Below are positions 45,414-56,350 of a DNA stretch of 64,000 nt, in pieces. Numbering within the stretch: the first letter of the stretch is position 1; the number at the start of each line of letters is the position of its first letter. Under the pieces are notes generated by a model. It was not told where the DNA came from, did not search any database, and saw only the letters and a list, made by a program, of their open reading frames with translations. A program made the translations under genes and the position numbers. Location of the stretch: assembly GCA_964017045.1 (NCBI GenBank), contig OZ024804.1, positions 24,618,899 to 24,682,898 of the forward strand, in the 5' to 3' direction. Source of the stretch: Omphiscola glabra. Lineage: Eukaryota; Mollusca; Gastropoda; Lymnaeidae.

Positions 45414-45608
45414 GACACTTTGGGGCACGCTGACACTATGGGGCACGTTGACACTATGGGGCACGCCGACACTTTGGGGCACGCTGACACTATGGGGCAC
45501 GCTGACACTATGGGGCACGTTGACACTATGGGGCACGCTGACACTAAGGGGCACGTTGACACTATGGGGCACGCTGACACTATGGGGCACGCTGACACTA
45601 TGGGGCAC
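45414..45608. repeat. 18-bp minisatellite, about 11 copies
   Basis: The unit is GACACTATGGGGCACGCT with GCT/GTT and CTATG/CTTTG variants. The six-residue frame repeat on both strands is trivial. Confidence 0.95.
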
Positions 45609-46309
45609 ATTAATTCGTTTACAAAATCTTTCCAATTTTATGTGCTCTAAAATATTTAGCTATTTTAAGGTATATTCTTTGAATTTGAAAGTTAAGATAT
45701 TCTTTTATTTTCAATAAATTACTTTCCTTATATTATCATTATTTATTCGTAATCAGATTTATCGGGAAACTCTAAACATCTATTGTTTTCATTGCAAGGT
45801 TAAATATTTATTTAAGGTAAAAATAATAAAATGCCTTCAAGAAATAACAAATTATAATTTTCGCTTGAACTAAAAGAAATAAAAAGAATTATCACATTAG
45901 TTTCTTATGAGATTATTATTTTTTTTCTTTAACTTAATTTTAACTTGCAAATGATAAGCTTAAATTTACTTGATTCATTCACCAAGTCTGAACATTTTTT
46001 TAAATATTTCTCGCCTTTTTTAAAATAAATATAATTGATTGCTTTTTAAATTGTAAGTACACATCAAATTATAGCTTGATATCTTAAAAAATTTAATAAG
46101 TTTGACTTTTTTTTAAAATTCCAAAAATGGCCCTTAACTATATTTATGAGTTAATAAAAACTTAACGTTTAAAAATATTTTTATTAGAAAATTTAGTTCA
46201 AGCCATTAAGTGCAACGAAAATTCACAGCCAAATAACTTTGACTAATTCAATTATCACTCATCAAAATAAAAACAAATCATACTGCAAGTTGCTATTTGG
46301 TTCAGTTCT
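45609..46309. other. AT-rich spacer with a dispersed repeat
   Basis: The segment 45,936-46,016 (containing AAATGATAAGCTTAAATTT) recurs in diverged form at 46,700-46,785, on the other side of the LINE remnant. Confidence 0.55.
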
Positions 46310-46700
46310 GGTTCTGGTTCTGGTAAGGTACGTTGCTGCATCCATGTACTGGCATATGTGCAACGGTTGAGGAAGCGATGCTGCCATCCTAACGGCTCCT
46401 AGCAGATGCCAGGGCAGCCTTGAAGCTTTCGATAGATGTCGAGTTCATGGCGGTATTGTCCAGGTGGTTCCATGCGATTATTGTGCGTGGGAAGAATGAT
46501 TGTTTTTACTGCACTGTGTTACTCCGAGACACAGTAAAGTATTTGCAATTGTTCCGGGTGTAATTTCTCATGGGGTTGTCATAGGTCAAGTCAGTGTTAA
46601 GTGATTTTTTGGCTCTGATGAATCGACCTGGCTTCTGTGGGGTGAGATACTTCTTTTCTGGGATGGCTGGCACTAGCCCCATGACCACTTTATATAAGAA
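46310..46700 (-). pseudogene. LINE reverse transcriptase extreme C-terminus
   Basis: On the minus strand from about 46,697 the frame reads FLYKVVMGLVPAIPEKKYL, later RNNCKYFTVSRSNTVQ, a stop, then KQSFFPRTIIAWNHLDNTAM and SIESFKAALAS. The FFPRTI-x-x-WN-x-L motif and the final SFKAAL are typical of the end of many CR1/Jockey-like RT proteins. The in-frame TAA at about 46,505 and another stop after ARSR show it is dead. The (TTCTGG)n near 46,305 corresponds to its 3' end. Confidence 0.85.
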
Positions 46701-46835
46701 TGTTAACTCACAAATGATAAGCTTAAATTTCCTTATACCACGTCTGACAAAAATTGTAAATATTTCCCGCCTTATGAAAATAATGTTATAATAAATAACC
46801 ACAATCTTTCCATTTTCAGAATTATGGGTAGATAC

Positions 46836-46962
46836 ATATGGTTTTAGGTAGATACATATGGTTTTAGGTAGATACATATGGTTTTAGGTAGATACATATG
46901 GTTTTAGGTAGATACATATGGTTTTAGGTAGATACATATGGTTTTAGGTAGATATACATGCT
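46836..46962. repeat. 21-bp minisatellite, 6 copies
   Basis: The unit contains TAGGTAGATACATATGGTTT. The first five units are identical. Confidence 0.95.
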
Positions 46963-47679
46963 TTTAGTTAGATACAAATATTTTTGTTTAACCTTGCGAA
47001 TAGAAACGGGTGTGTAAATTTGTATGAGATTAATAGCATTATAAACAAACAAACAAAAAACAGATGGCTGTTACAGACGTGAATATGGGATAGGAGATTC
47101 TTCTTTAGAGAAAATAATTCCTTGTTTTACTATGAATCCAATAATATTGTAGGAAAAACAAGGCATACGTTGGGTTAAATTTTAAATTAAAATACAAATA
47201 TTTCAAATTCCGTTAATGTAAAATATCTTTGAAATGATCTATAGATTTAATGTTGTACATTTAAGGAAATGATTTTACAACTTTTAGTAAAACAATAAAT
47301 GTAGTTCAGGGGCGCGAAATTTGGTAGAGTAATCTTATATTATATAGTAGATAGAGATTTCTAAAAAATAAATGATGTTATAAACGTAAACATCGTAAAA
47401 TAGATATTTCTTTTGGGGGGAAAAAAGGAATTCTGATGAGTTTTCGCAATAGCAGAACGAAAGAATCGCAGAATGCCTACCATTATTATTATTCCCGGTA
47501 ACATCGGGTCACATATTCTAGTATGACATATTTTAATACTTGTATAGAAGAAAAAGAAAGAAAAAAATGGGCACAAAGACAAAACCGTCTTCACTTAATA
47601 TTCACACTCTATGGAACTGCTTCAAGTACAAGTGTACTAATGCACAGCCCACAAGAATAACAAAAAAAAAGTCTTTGAC
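46963..47679. other. AT-rich unique spacer
   Basis: Nothing recognisable. Confidence 0.5.
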
Positions 47680-47761
47680 ATCAACTTGAATTATTCACAC
47701 CCTCTACACATTCCGTACACACCATTTACACACACTCTTTAAACACAGCCTCTACACAGCC
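47680..47761. repeat. CTCTACACA-type short tandem repeat, left part
   Basis: Irregular units of 9-12 bp (CCTCTACACA, TTTACACACA) that continue beyond the inserted LTR at 49,101-49,190. Confidence 0.8.
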
Positions 47762-49100
47762 TGTTAAATATTTTCTAGCCCCCAAATTGTTGGATATTCT
47801 TATATATATATTGTTTGGTCCCTACCGCTACGTCGATTAGTACTACTATGTCTAAGGAATGATTATTCTTAACTGAATGATATTACACGCTCTCACACTA
47901 ACGCTACTGAAGCTCTCTCACTCGCTTACACTGCTACTTATATGTAAACTTAATAACACAGGTGGTTCAGCCACGAATTAATATTTAATTACAAAAAATT
48001 ACAAATTACTTCACATATACGAGATGCATATAAATATAAAGACATTAATTGTTACAGTTCGTTACTAGTGACATAAGATATTGGATTGGTGCCCTGGGTC
48101 GTCTCTGGCCTGGAATCTGTTATGGGTCCGATACACACTACAGACTTCACAAAGCACACTACAAGGTTCGACGGTCGTTCCGTCCAATTCTGGGTCACTG
48201 TCGTTTACAGGTGACGGGTAATGAATGACCAGTCACGCTCCAGTGCTTCCACTTGTATACAAAACGTCTGCACTGTTTACTTCGGAGTAGGCTACCCTGA
48301 CTTCCGACTGTCCCCAAATTTACTGGGTTATCATGTACAATGAGCTATCTTCTATATGCTCCACTGTACTACGTTCACTTCAACCTATTATATAATCAGA
48401 ATCAAAGCCTCTGGCTACTAGGCTTTACTATGCGATTCTATCTATTGCTAGGCTAACAGAACCTAACTTAACTGACTTAACTTCATTCAACCTAACTGGT
48501 CTTAACTGGCTGTAAATAAGAATAAATACGATACATAAGCTACAAGAAAGAAGTACATTCCTAATACATTAGTAATGCTTAATCATAATCTAACAGTACT
48601 TGACTAGCTAATTACAATCCTAACATTTATTATTAACATTATAAGATATATTAATATGCTACTAACAACTAACAATGCTACTATTACTAACCTGACAATC
48701 CTGAGACATACACACTATGCCAATCAAAGTTATCGGCCAGGCCCTTGCTTCGTGACTTAAGGCTTCCAATTTATAGGGCCCATTGGCATTGAGACACAAA
48801 GGGAGTTCAGTGTCCTACTAACATTTTGCTTACAAAGCCGGGTCAATATTCTGGCGACGAGCGAGTTTAACTGAACTGTTTCATTGTCCTAAGTTGTGGT
48901 ACATTTCCATTGGACTAATACTAAGCTATTCCACGGTCACAGAACCTGGAAAGTTTTCATTGTGTCTGATACGACCCTTAGGTCACGTACCCTTAAGGCC
49001 AAACCCTAATTGGGTCATATTGGGAAAATCCTAGGTTAGGAATTTTTTTAGCCCGTGAGTCATTGAGTCTCACACTGGTGAGAACCAACGGGTCTCAACA
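47762..49100. mobile_element. 1,339-bp solo LTR (family B) with CAGCC target duplication
   Basis: The block begins TGTTAAATATTTTCTAG and ends GGGTCTCAACA, so TGTT...AACA form the short inverted termini of an LTR. CAGCC lies directly before (47,757-47,761) and after (49,101-49,105). Removing the block joins the CTCTACACAGCC repeat seamlessly. It contains no long open frame, no primer-binding site and no second LTR, which fits a solo LTR left by recombination of a Gypsy- or Pao-type element. It shares no visible similarity with family A. Orientation is not determined. Confidence 0.85.
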
Positions 49101-49190
49101 CAGCCTCTACACAGCCTCTACACAAGCCCTCTACGCACCCTCTAAACACACCCTATACACACTCCCTCTACACCACTCTCTTTACACACC
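49101..49190. repeat. CTCTACACA-type short tandem repeat, right part
   Basis: Continues the array interrupted by the solo LTR. Confidence 0.85.
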
Positions 49191-49820
49191 CTCCACTATG
49201 CTTCAGCTGTACAATTCAACGTCTCATTATCCCAGTCCCATATCTACAACAATATTGATCTCCACATCATTAGAAGGGGTCAAATAGTGACTCAACTCTT
49301 AAGTTAGTTTTGAATAACCCTGGTGGATGTTGACATTAAGACCATGACTAAAACTGTTTGTATTCTTTCTAACAACCTTTCAAAAGACACAATATTCTAC
49401 TTAAACATGAGTTTGAAATGTCTATATACAATATAAAGTGCAAGCAGTAACCACAACCCCCCCACCACATACACATTTTCCCCCTAAAACCATGCATCCG
49501 CCACTGAAACAAATCGGACTGCTCTAGGATGTCTTAAAACTGCACATTTTAACTCATCCTTCAGTTAAACCACCCGAATTAACCAGCCTTTCCCTCCTTA
49601 ACATATTCCTGGTGATCACTTTTCTGTAGTTAATGAGATGCAATTAATTCATTACAGACCCCAAAACACGCCACTAAAAAAAACAACCTGCTCTTAAACC
49701 CACAATACATCGAAACAAATTAACTATCATCAATCAGAGAAAATTTTGTCAAAGAAAAGTGAAAAAAAAAAGTATTTAATGTAATGTTCTAATGTTGTGT
49801 TAATCACAGCAAATGTTTGG
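49191..49820. other. unique spacer
   Basis: Nothing recognisable. Confidence 0.5.
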
Positions 49821-50275
49821 CTAAGTGACCATTTCATCTCGCGCCAACCAGACAAATGAACCGCTTCGTTTCACCAGCTCGTATTTCACACCCTCGAGTG
49901 TGCGGATTTTCCCTATTAGATGTTGTGTTTTTTTTTCTTCTTTTAACCAGCCCAACTGTGCACCATCGCTGCGATCATTGAGACGGGACCTTGCACTGTC
50001 GCGGTCTATTTCATTCCCCTGCCGGCCGGGGTCAGGGGTCAAGTGTAATCAGATCCCACCCTTGAGGTGAAGTGTTGTCATTTGTCTTGGTCCAGTTAAT
50101 AGGATCAAATATTTCTCCTCTCGACTACCTCTTGTCTGTTAGAAACCTGGCAAAAAAATTACACTTTTTTTTTTCATCCTCGAATTTAATTACCATCAAT
50201 TCGATATTCTTGTCAGCACTGGTGCAATCAGCCACACTTGGAGCAATCACTAATGTTTGATGTGTAGTTTTTATG
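49821..50275. promoter_or_regulatory. candidate regulatory block with a DR1 site
   Basis: A unique, GC-richer block. GGGTCA-G-GGGTCA at 50,029-50,041 is a perfect direct repeat spaced by one base (nuclear-receptor DR1 type, as bound by HNF4/RXR/COUP-TF). It overlaps CAAGTG (50,040-50,045, NK2-like) and is followed by TAATC. TTTAATTACC lies near 50,187. Opposed open frames of 73-81 codons exist but neither shows a domain. Confidence 0.35.
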
Positions 50276-50684
50276 ATTTATGATGATTTTAACATGTAAT
50301 TGTCAGCATGTCATCGACATCAGACGTGATTGCGAATATGACACTGTCATCTTATGTGTGTTGTGGAAATGTTTAAATATTAAATGTAATTTCGGCACTG
50401 GATTTGAAAATGCACCAACTGTGTCTTCGGGTGTAATTGTTGACATAACGTTGATAACGGGAAAATGCTGCAGGTATAAATGCGGTTTTGGGGGTATCGT
50501 AAAGAAAGTACGACGAGAAGGATCCATTTCATGGACAGCACGAGTCTTGAAAGAATCTCAAACTGTGAGGCTATTGATGGATATTAGAATCTTTATAAAA
50601 GCTTTTATGATTTCTTTGAAGAAATAGGTTTATAAAGGATTTAAAAGGATGGACTTATTAGTGCCTTTATATTCTTTTAGTCTA
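50276..50684. other. unique spacer
   Basis: A 115-codon open frame (50,280-50,627) with no recognised domain, no repeat and ordinary AT-rich composition. An isolated exon cannot be excluded but nothing supports it. Confidence 0.35.
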
Positions 50685-50935
50685 TGTTTGCATGCTAGGA
50701 ATCATGCTCTTTGGTGTGCATGTAAGGAAACATGGTCTTCGGTGGGCATATTAGGAATCATGTGCATTGGTGTACATGTAAGGAAACATGGTCTTCGGTG
50801 GGCATGTTAGGAATCATGTGCATTGGTGTGCATTGGTATGCATGTAAGCAATATTTCGCTTTGGTGTGTATGTTGGTAATCATGCTTTTTGATTTTGTGT
50901 CCATCCCCTTTAGTGGGCATGTTATAAATCATAAT
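50685..50935. repeat. 28-bp decayed minisatellite, about 8 copies
   Basis: Alternating AGGAATCATGTGCATTGGTG- and AGGAAACATGGTCTTCGGTG-type units, so the true period is about 56 bp. Confidence 0.85.
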
Positions 50936-51194
50936 CTTAGCTGTGCAACTAAAATGAAGAAAACTATAGGTTTGGAAATGATATCCAATTTTTTTGTAAT
51001 GCACAGCATTAGCCCATATCATGGTGCTTTAACATTTGCAATTCACAAAGAAAACTTAAACAACCAACTGAAACAAGAATTGTAAAGTTTCAGTACGAAA
51101 TAGTTCTCTGTTATGCCACATTTGACCAAATCGCTTGGTTAAATTGAAACAAAAAATGAACAAATCTTACATTGGAATGTACCTGTGTTGTGTT

Positions 51195-51335
51195 TTTAAA
51201 GATGCTGTCTACCCTGTGTTCACAGATTGTGTGCACCCTGTGTTCACAGATTGTGTGTGCCCTGTGTTCAAAGATGGTGTGTGCCATGTGTTTAAAGATG
51301 CTGTGTGACCTGTGTTAAAAGACCCTGTTTTCCCA
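51195..51335. repeat. 24-bp minisatellite, about 6 copies
   Basis: The unit contains TGTGTTCACAGATTGTGTGC. The outer copies are decayed. Confidence 0.85.
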
Positions 51336-51474
51336 CCTGTGAATAACGTGATCGTAACATTTGGGTTAGGAGAACTTGGAGGCAATTCAACAGATTTTCT
51401 GATGTGTCAAAGATAATTTCCATAGGGTAAGTATCATGCCCTATACAGAGTCAGTATATTATAAGCTGTCAGTT

Positions 51475-51565
51475 GTTTGGATTCATCATAGTGTCGACCA
51501 ATAACAGACGTTCCCAACAGTGTATTCATCATAGTGTCGACCAATCACAATCGTTCCCAACATTG
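51475..51565. repeat. about 48-bp tandem duplication
   Basis: ATTCATCATAGTGTCGACCA and TCGTTCCCAACA occur twice with few changes. Confidence 0.8.
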
Positions 51566-51709
51566 GAACGTGTATCTTGGTTTAAAATCCAGACCGAGTG
51601 CAATGTTATGAGATGACAAATATTTAACACCAACTCATGAATCCCACGTTCGGAAAAAAATGTTTAAAAAAAAAAAAATTAGCTCTACTTTTATGTACTT
51701 GGTACAAGC

Positions 51710-52055
51710 CACCAAACAAAGCCATCAAACAAAGCCACCAAACAAAGCCATCAAACAAAGCCACCAAAACAAAGCCACCAAACAAAGCCACCAAACAAAG
51801 CCACCAAACAAAGCTGCCAAACAAAGCACCAAACAAAGCCACCAAACAAAGCCACCAAACAAAGCTACCAAACAAAGCACCAAACAAAGCCACCAAACAA
51901 AGCCACCAAACAAAGCCATCAAACAAAGCCATCAGACAAAGCCACCAAACAAAGCCACCAAACAAAGCCACCAAACAAAGCCATCAAACAAAGCCATCAA
52001 ACAATGCCATCAGACAAAGCTATAAAACAAAGCCACCAAACAAAATCACCAAACA
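51710..52055. repeat. 13-bp minisatellite CCACCAAACAAAG, about 26 copies
   Basis: Units with CCATC and GCACC variants. All three frames stay open on both strands because 13 is not a multiple of three. The long frames of Lys/Pro/Asn/Gln (plus) or Trp/Leu/Phe (minus) are artefacts. Confidence 0.95.
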
Positions 52056-52502
52056 ATGGTGACGGCGATTCGTGACCCCCGACCCCATCCCTTAAAAAAA
52101 TAATAATAAATCCCTAAAGTTACTTGACATAACATATATATGAATTACCATTTTTTTGCTATAATGACAAAGCCACCAAACAAAGCCACCAAACAAAGCT
52201 ACCAAACAAAGCACCAAACAAAGCCACCAAACAAAGCCACCAAACAAAGCCATCAAACAAAGCCATCAGACAAAGCCACCAAACAAAGCCACCAAACAAA
52301 GCCACCAAACAAAGCCATCAAACAAAGCCATCAAACAATGCCATCAGACAAAGCTATAAAACAAAGCCACCAAACAAAATCACCAAACAATGGTGACGGC
52401 GATTCGTGACCCCCGACCCCATCCCTTAAAAAAATAATAATAAATCCCTAAAGTTACTTGACATAACATATATATGAATTACCATTTTTTTGCTATAATG
52501 AC
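51835..52502. repeat. 334-bp tandem duplication including half of the 13-bp array
   Basis: Positions 51,835-52,168 and 52,169-52,502 match as far as I can compare by eye. The match includes all internal variants of the 13-bp array and 115 bp of non-repetitive tail (GGTGACGGCGATTCGTGACC and following). Such identity means a very recent duplication or an assembly error. Confidence 0.9.
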
Positions 52503-53699
52503 CACCACCCCCCACCCCCCACCCCCCCACCTTCCTTTTTTTCCAACCTTTATTTTAAAAAAAGTATTTCACCGCACATTTTTTTACGCCCCATATTCTA
52601 AGATCCCACCCCCTTTTTAAACTACACTCTTATCATACGACATTTTAATACACACCGTACAACAAAAGAAAATGTTACGCACCAAACGTACTTCGCGTAT
52701 TTTTAAGAAACTGATATAGTAAGGCTGTTGTCGTGAATTTTATGTAACACGCTATTGGATTCACCATTATACTACATACTTTCTTTCACACTTGGAGAAA
52801 TCGATTGATGTATTCCGCTGTCATAGGAAAGGTTTCTAAGCTCACTATAGGTATAGCTTTGCTTCTTACATGGACAGCTGTATGTTGCCTGCTCACGTGT
52901 CGAAAAACCTTCTGATTTATTCGTGTACTCACCATACGGTAAAATAAAGAATAGACTCTAGTGCTAAAAGTACTTAAGTCACATTTTTGTCAAAATCAAT
53001 CTAAACTGTGTCCTTTTCTTATCAGGTTTAGCCAAGTGTACTGCATAAATTTGAACACATTAACTTGTGCTTAAGTCCCTTAATTAAACAAGACAAAATA
53101 TGAAAATAATCACATTTTATAGACAAAAAGAATACTTGAACGCGATTATCTCAAAATGTGTATTATGTGACTTAAGTACTTAGCACTAAGGTCTTCATAT
53201 TCTCTATATAAAAAGAACTTCCTAAAAAAAACATAATTAAAAACACAAACACTTTCTTTGTGTGGCATTGCAACGCATGCCGGGTCCTCGCTAGTATAAT
53301 CATAATTCCCAATCACGTGATTAAATAAAAAAATTGGTTTCTGCGTTAATTCTAGTTCTGTCAGCGGTAAAAGATGTATTTCTTAAAGTTATCTCCCACC
53401 ACTGTCTACAGAGTAATTAATTCCCCTCGCAGACTTGAGTTTTGGTTCGTCGAATGTCCATCTCGTCCTGCCAGTCAAAGCTGAGAACGCGATGACAGAT
53501 AGATGGACTTGGCTAACTCAGGAGATCCGCTGACCTCGTCTGACCTCCTCTAACAACCGTTTGACATTGTGACGTAGCTCGGGATGTGCCTGGTATAATA
53601 CACCACAAGTGACGTCATTGAGAAGCGCTAATCTGTTCACTTGTTTCTTGGATGTTTGTTAAGAGAACAATGGATTAGTGTTTGAAAAGGTTGTAATAA
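52503..53699. other. AT-rich unique spacer
   Basis: Contains TCACGTGA at 53,313-53,320 and TGACGTCA at 53,610-53,617. No gene is seen. Confidence 0.5.
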
Positions 53700-53835
53700 T
53701 GTTTTCGGTCAGTTCTTTGTGATGATATATTGGTCAGTTCTGTGTGATGATTTGTCAGTTGTGTGTGATAATGGATCGATTATGTGTGATGATGGACGCG
53801 TTCTGTATGATGACGGATCAGTTATTGTAATGGCT
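53700..53835. repeat. decayed GTTCTGTGTGATGAT repeat, about 6 copies
   Basis: Imperfect units of 20-25 bp. Confidence 0.8.
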
Positions 53836-54199
53836 GAATTATCGTCTGGAAAAATCTTTAATGAAAAACTGTTTGAAAAAAAAAAAGTGTCTTATTTCCA
53901 TGATGTCCTATTGAAACCAATGATTTCAATGGATGCTGTCAAGCGGCGGCGGGCTTGTGATTGGTATTATTGGTCTACCACTGACGTTACAATCACTATA
54001 TCACCAGTTAACTTGTTAGAGCTTAAATGAAAACACTAACTTTTCTGGTCATCCCTTTTACGACCCACCAAAAGATCCACAAAAAACACCCTGAAACTCC
54101 CAAGTCATTTTCAAGCCTCTGAAAACCTTTCTTTCACTTAATATCAATAAACTCTCCCTTGTACCCACGCGTACCACATCCACAAAGTTGTAAATACAT
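53836..54199. other. unique spacer
   Basis: Nothing recognisable. Confidence 0.5.
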
Positions 54200-55110
54200 C
54201 CTAGAACAAGCCGCTGGTGTCCCGTTATTTCCGGGAGAGTATGAGATTGGGGGTGGGTGCTAGGGGGGTGCTATTGATCTACGGAACCCCGGCGGAGACT
54301 TACTTAACGACCATCAATGGCGTTGATGTTTTGAAACAAGGCAAACAAATAGGACGCCATTATTTCACTTCCTCAATGGCCGTCCGGCTGAAGACGGCCG
54401 GAGAGAATTAATGCGAATCGTAAGAGAGCGTTTTTTATATTCTGTGTGGCCAAACCGAAAAGATTAACTAGCTCTTAAAAGGGGGCGCCTTGATAAGGCA
54501 ACACAGGGAAATGCGTGGAGGCGAAAGGAGGCAAACTAAAGAGAAGATAATTCAAAACGTCGTTCCCCTATAGACGAGAAAATAGCCCTCGCTTATCCTA
54601 CGCCCCCCCCCCCCCTTTTTCGCCCCCGGGTAAATGATCGCTTCTCTCACTACTGACCCCGTCCCTTTTTCCCCCCTCGTTCAATCCCCGACACCCCATC
54701 CTCAATACGGCAATTTACAAATGTCAGCGGTGATCTAACGATGCTTGCCGACCATTCCGGAGAGTTTCAGCAAACTTTTTCTTCGGACGCCGCGCCGGCC
54801 ATTACCAAAATTGGCTTTAAACAAATCGTCGAGCCCCCCGTGCCACGGTCGCGTGACAAATGATACCCATCCGCCATTAATGAAAACGATTCCTAGGAAT
54901 ATTTCTTCATCAATGCACTTCCGCCATTTTCATCAATTCCAGAGCGGAATTCGTGTCCCCCCCCAACCCCCCCCCCCCCGGTTCTCCCTCTTGGTCACTC
55001 GCTTTCGTCGATGTGTCCGGCTGAAGAGAAATGGACATCTCTATTTAACTATCAACTATGTTTCACAATTTACCGGCGTTATGCGAACGGATTTATAGCC
55101 GCGACGTGTA
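54200..55110. promoter_or_regulatory. long GC-rich unique block, candidate conserved element
   Basis: About 900 bp of non-repetitive, GC-rich sequence broken by poly-C runs (about 54,603-54,614 and 54,959-54,979). Words include ACCATCAATGGCGTTGATG (a small palindrome), CGGCCGTCCGGCTGAAGACGG and ATTCCTAGGAATATTTC. Frames of 64 and 117 codons exist on the plus strand but neither shows a domain. It may be a cluster of regulatory elements. Confidence 0.3.
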
Positions 55111-55715
55111 GATTTATTGTAGATTGATTTATCTGTTTATCGCGTACATAAAAAAAAGGGGGGGGGGGGGAGGAGGTCATTAATTTTAAGCCGTCATCGG
55201 CATGTATTGAGAACCGCGACGTAAAGATAAAATATATGGGAGGGAAAAGATACTGATGAACTTTTGGGGGCAGAGAGTTTACATATTATTGTAAAACTTG
55301 GCCGCTCAACTTGAGTATTACAAGAAATTAAAATAGCGGCGATGTTCGCCTCTCGCTTTCTTTGTCCTGTCATCAACTTGTTAGCTGGGCGAAAAAGGAG
55401 AAGATTTCTTAAACATTTCTATAAAAGTGATCAAGTTATAAAAATTGGGTGTCTCTTTTTTTTTTTCTTCATTTTTTTTCTTCTTTTTTTGGCAAGGAAG
55501 TTCCCAAAAGTATTTAAAGATTGTTGCAAAAAAATAAGCTGGCGATGCGACGCTCAGTGATATTTTTTTCCCCTTCTCTTTTATTCAACAAAAAGGTAAA
55601 CTATAAGGTTAACGTTGGGTCGATGTGAACAGATTGAAATATTATACAAAACACAGTGCCGAGAATAATATTCGACTTTTTATTATACAATAATTTTGAT
55701 TAGGTCACCTGACAA
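55111..55715. other. mixed spacer
   Basis: Poly-G near 55,157-55,168 and T-rich sequence near 55,459-55,490. No gene is seen. Confidence 0.5.
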
Positions 55716-55830
55716 CAGTGGCGTAGTGAGGGGGGGCATCATGCCCCGGGTGCTACTCACAAAGGGGCGTCAAATGGTATTGTGTTGTGAGATTAGTGAC
55801 CAGGGGCGTAATATGCGCACATGGCAGGGC
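55716..55830 (+). mobile_element. hAT-like MITE fragment, related to the 69-bp element
   Basis: Begins CAGTGGCGTAGTGAGGGGGG, followed by CATCATGCCCCGGGTGCTAC, which is the reverse complement of the element at 59,758-59,826 in the same order. The right end is not intact. Confidence 0.7.
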
Positions 55831-55969
55831 GAAGGGGGGGAAATTTTATTTAATTTTCCTTAGACCTTGCTCAGTTTTGGGGGCTATTTTTAAATACTTT
55901 AAGTGGACACATAGGACGCCTGTTTAATTCCTTCAAAGTGTGTTTCAAGGGATAGAAACATATTCTGAG

Positions 55970-56130
55970 TGTATAGTGTTACAGTGTATAGTGTTACAGT
56001 GTATATTGTTACAGTGTGTATTGTTACAGTGTATATTGTTACAGTGTATATTGTTACAGTGTATATTATTACAGTGTATATTATTACAGTGTATATTGTT
56101 ACAGTGTATATTGTTACAGTGTATATTTTG
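55970..56130. repeat. 15-bp minisatellite GTGTATATTGTTACA, about 10 copies
   Basis: Frames are open on both strands because the unit lacks stops. Confidence 0.95.
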
Positions 56131-56281
56131 CGTAGTGTAAACGCCGAGATTGTTACGAATACCAATTGAATTATTCATGAATATACATTTTCTTTTGGTT
56201 TTGTTGTTACATATTTTTTTTTAAAAATATTTAAATGTGTGTTATTTTTTAACGTCGTTATTATGTTTGCTAATATTTTTA

Positions 56282-56350
56282 TGTACAGTCCGGTGTGCCC
56301 AGCCCTAGGCTGGGGTACCGCGCTATATAAGACCACTAATAATAATAATA
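56282..56350 (+). mobile_element. hairpin + (ATA)n retroposon tail, copy 3
   Basis: Same tail as at 28,092, with GTCCGGTGTGCCC replacing GCGCGGTGAGCCC, so the outer stem is partly broken. GCTAATATTTTTATGTACAG upstream matches copy 1 as well. Confidence 0.75.

Noticed and set aside
51624..52409. Lys/Pro/Asn/Gln- and Trp/Leu-rich frames on both strands
   Set aside because: The 13-bp unit has no stop in any frame, so all frames are open; not genes.
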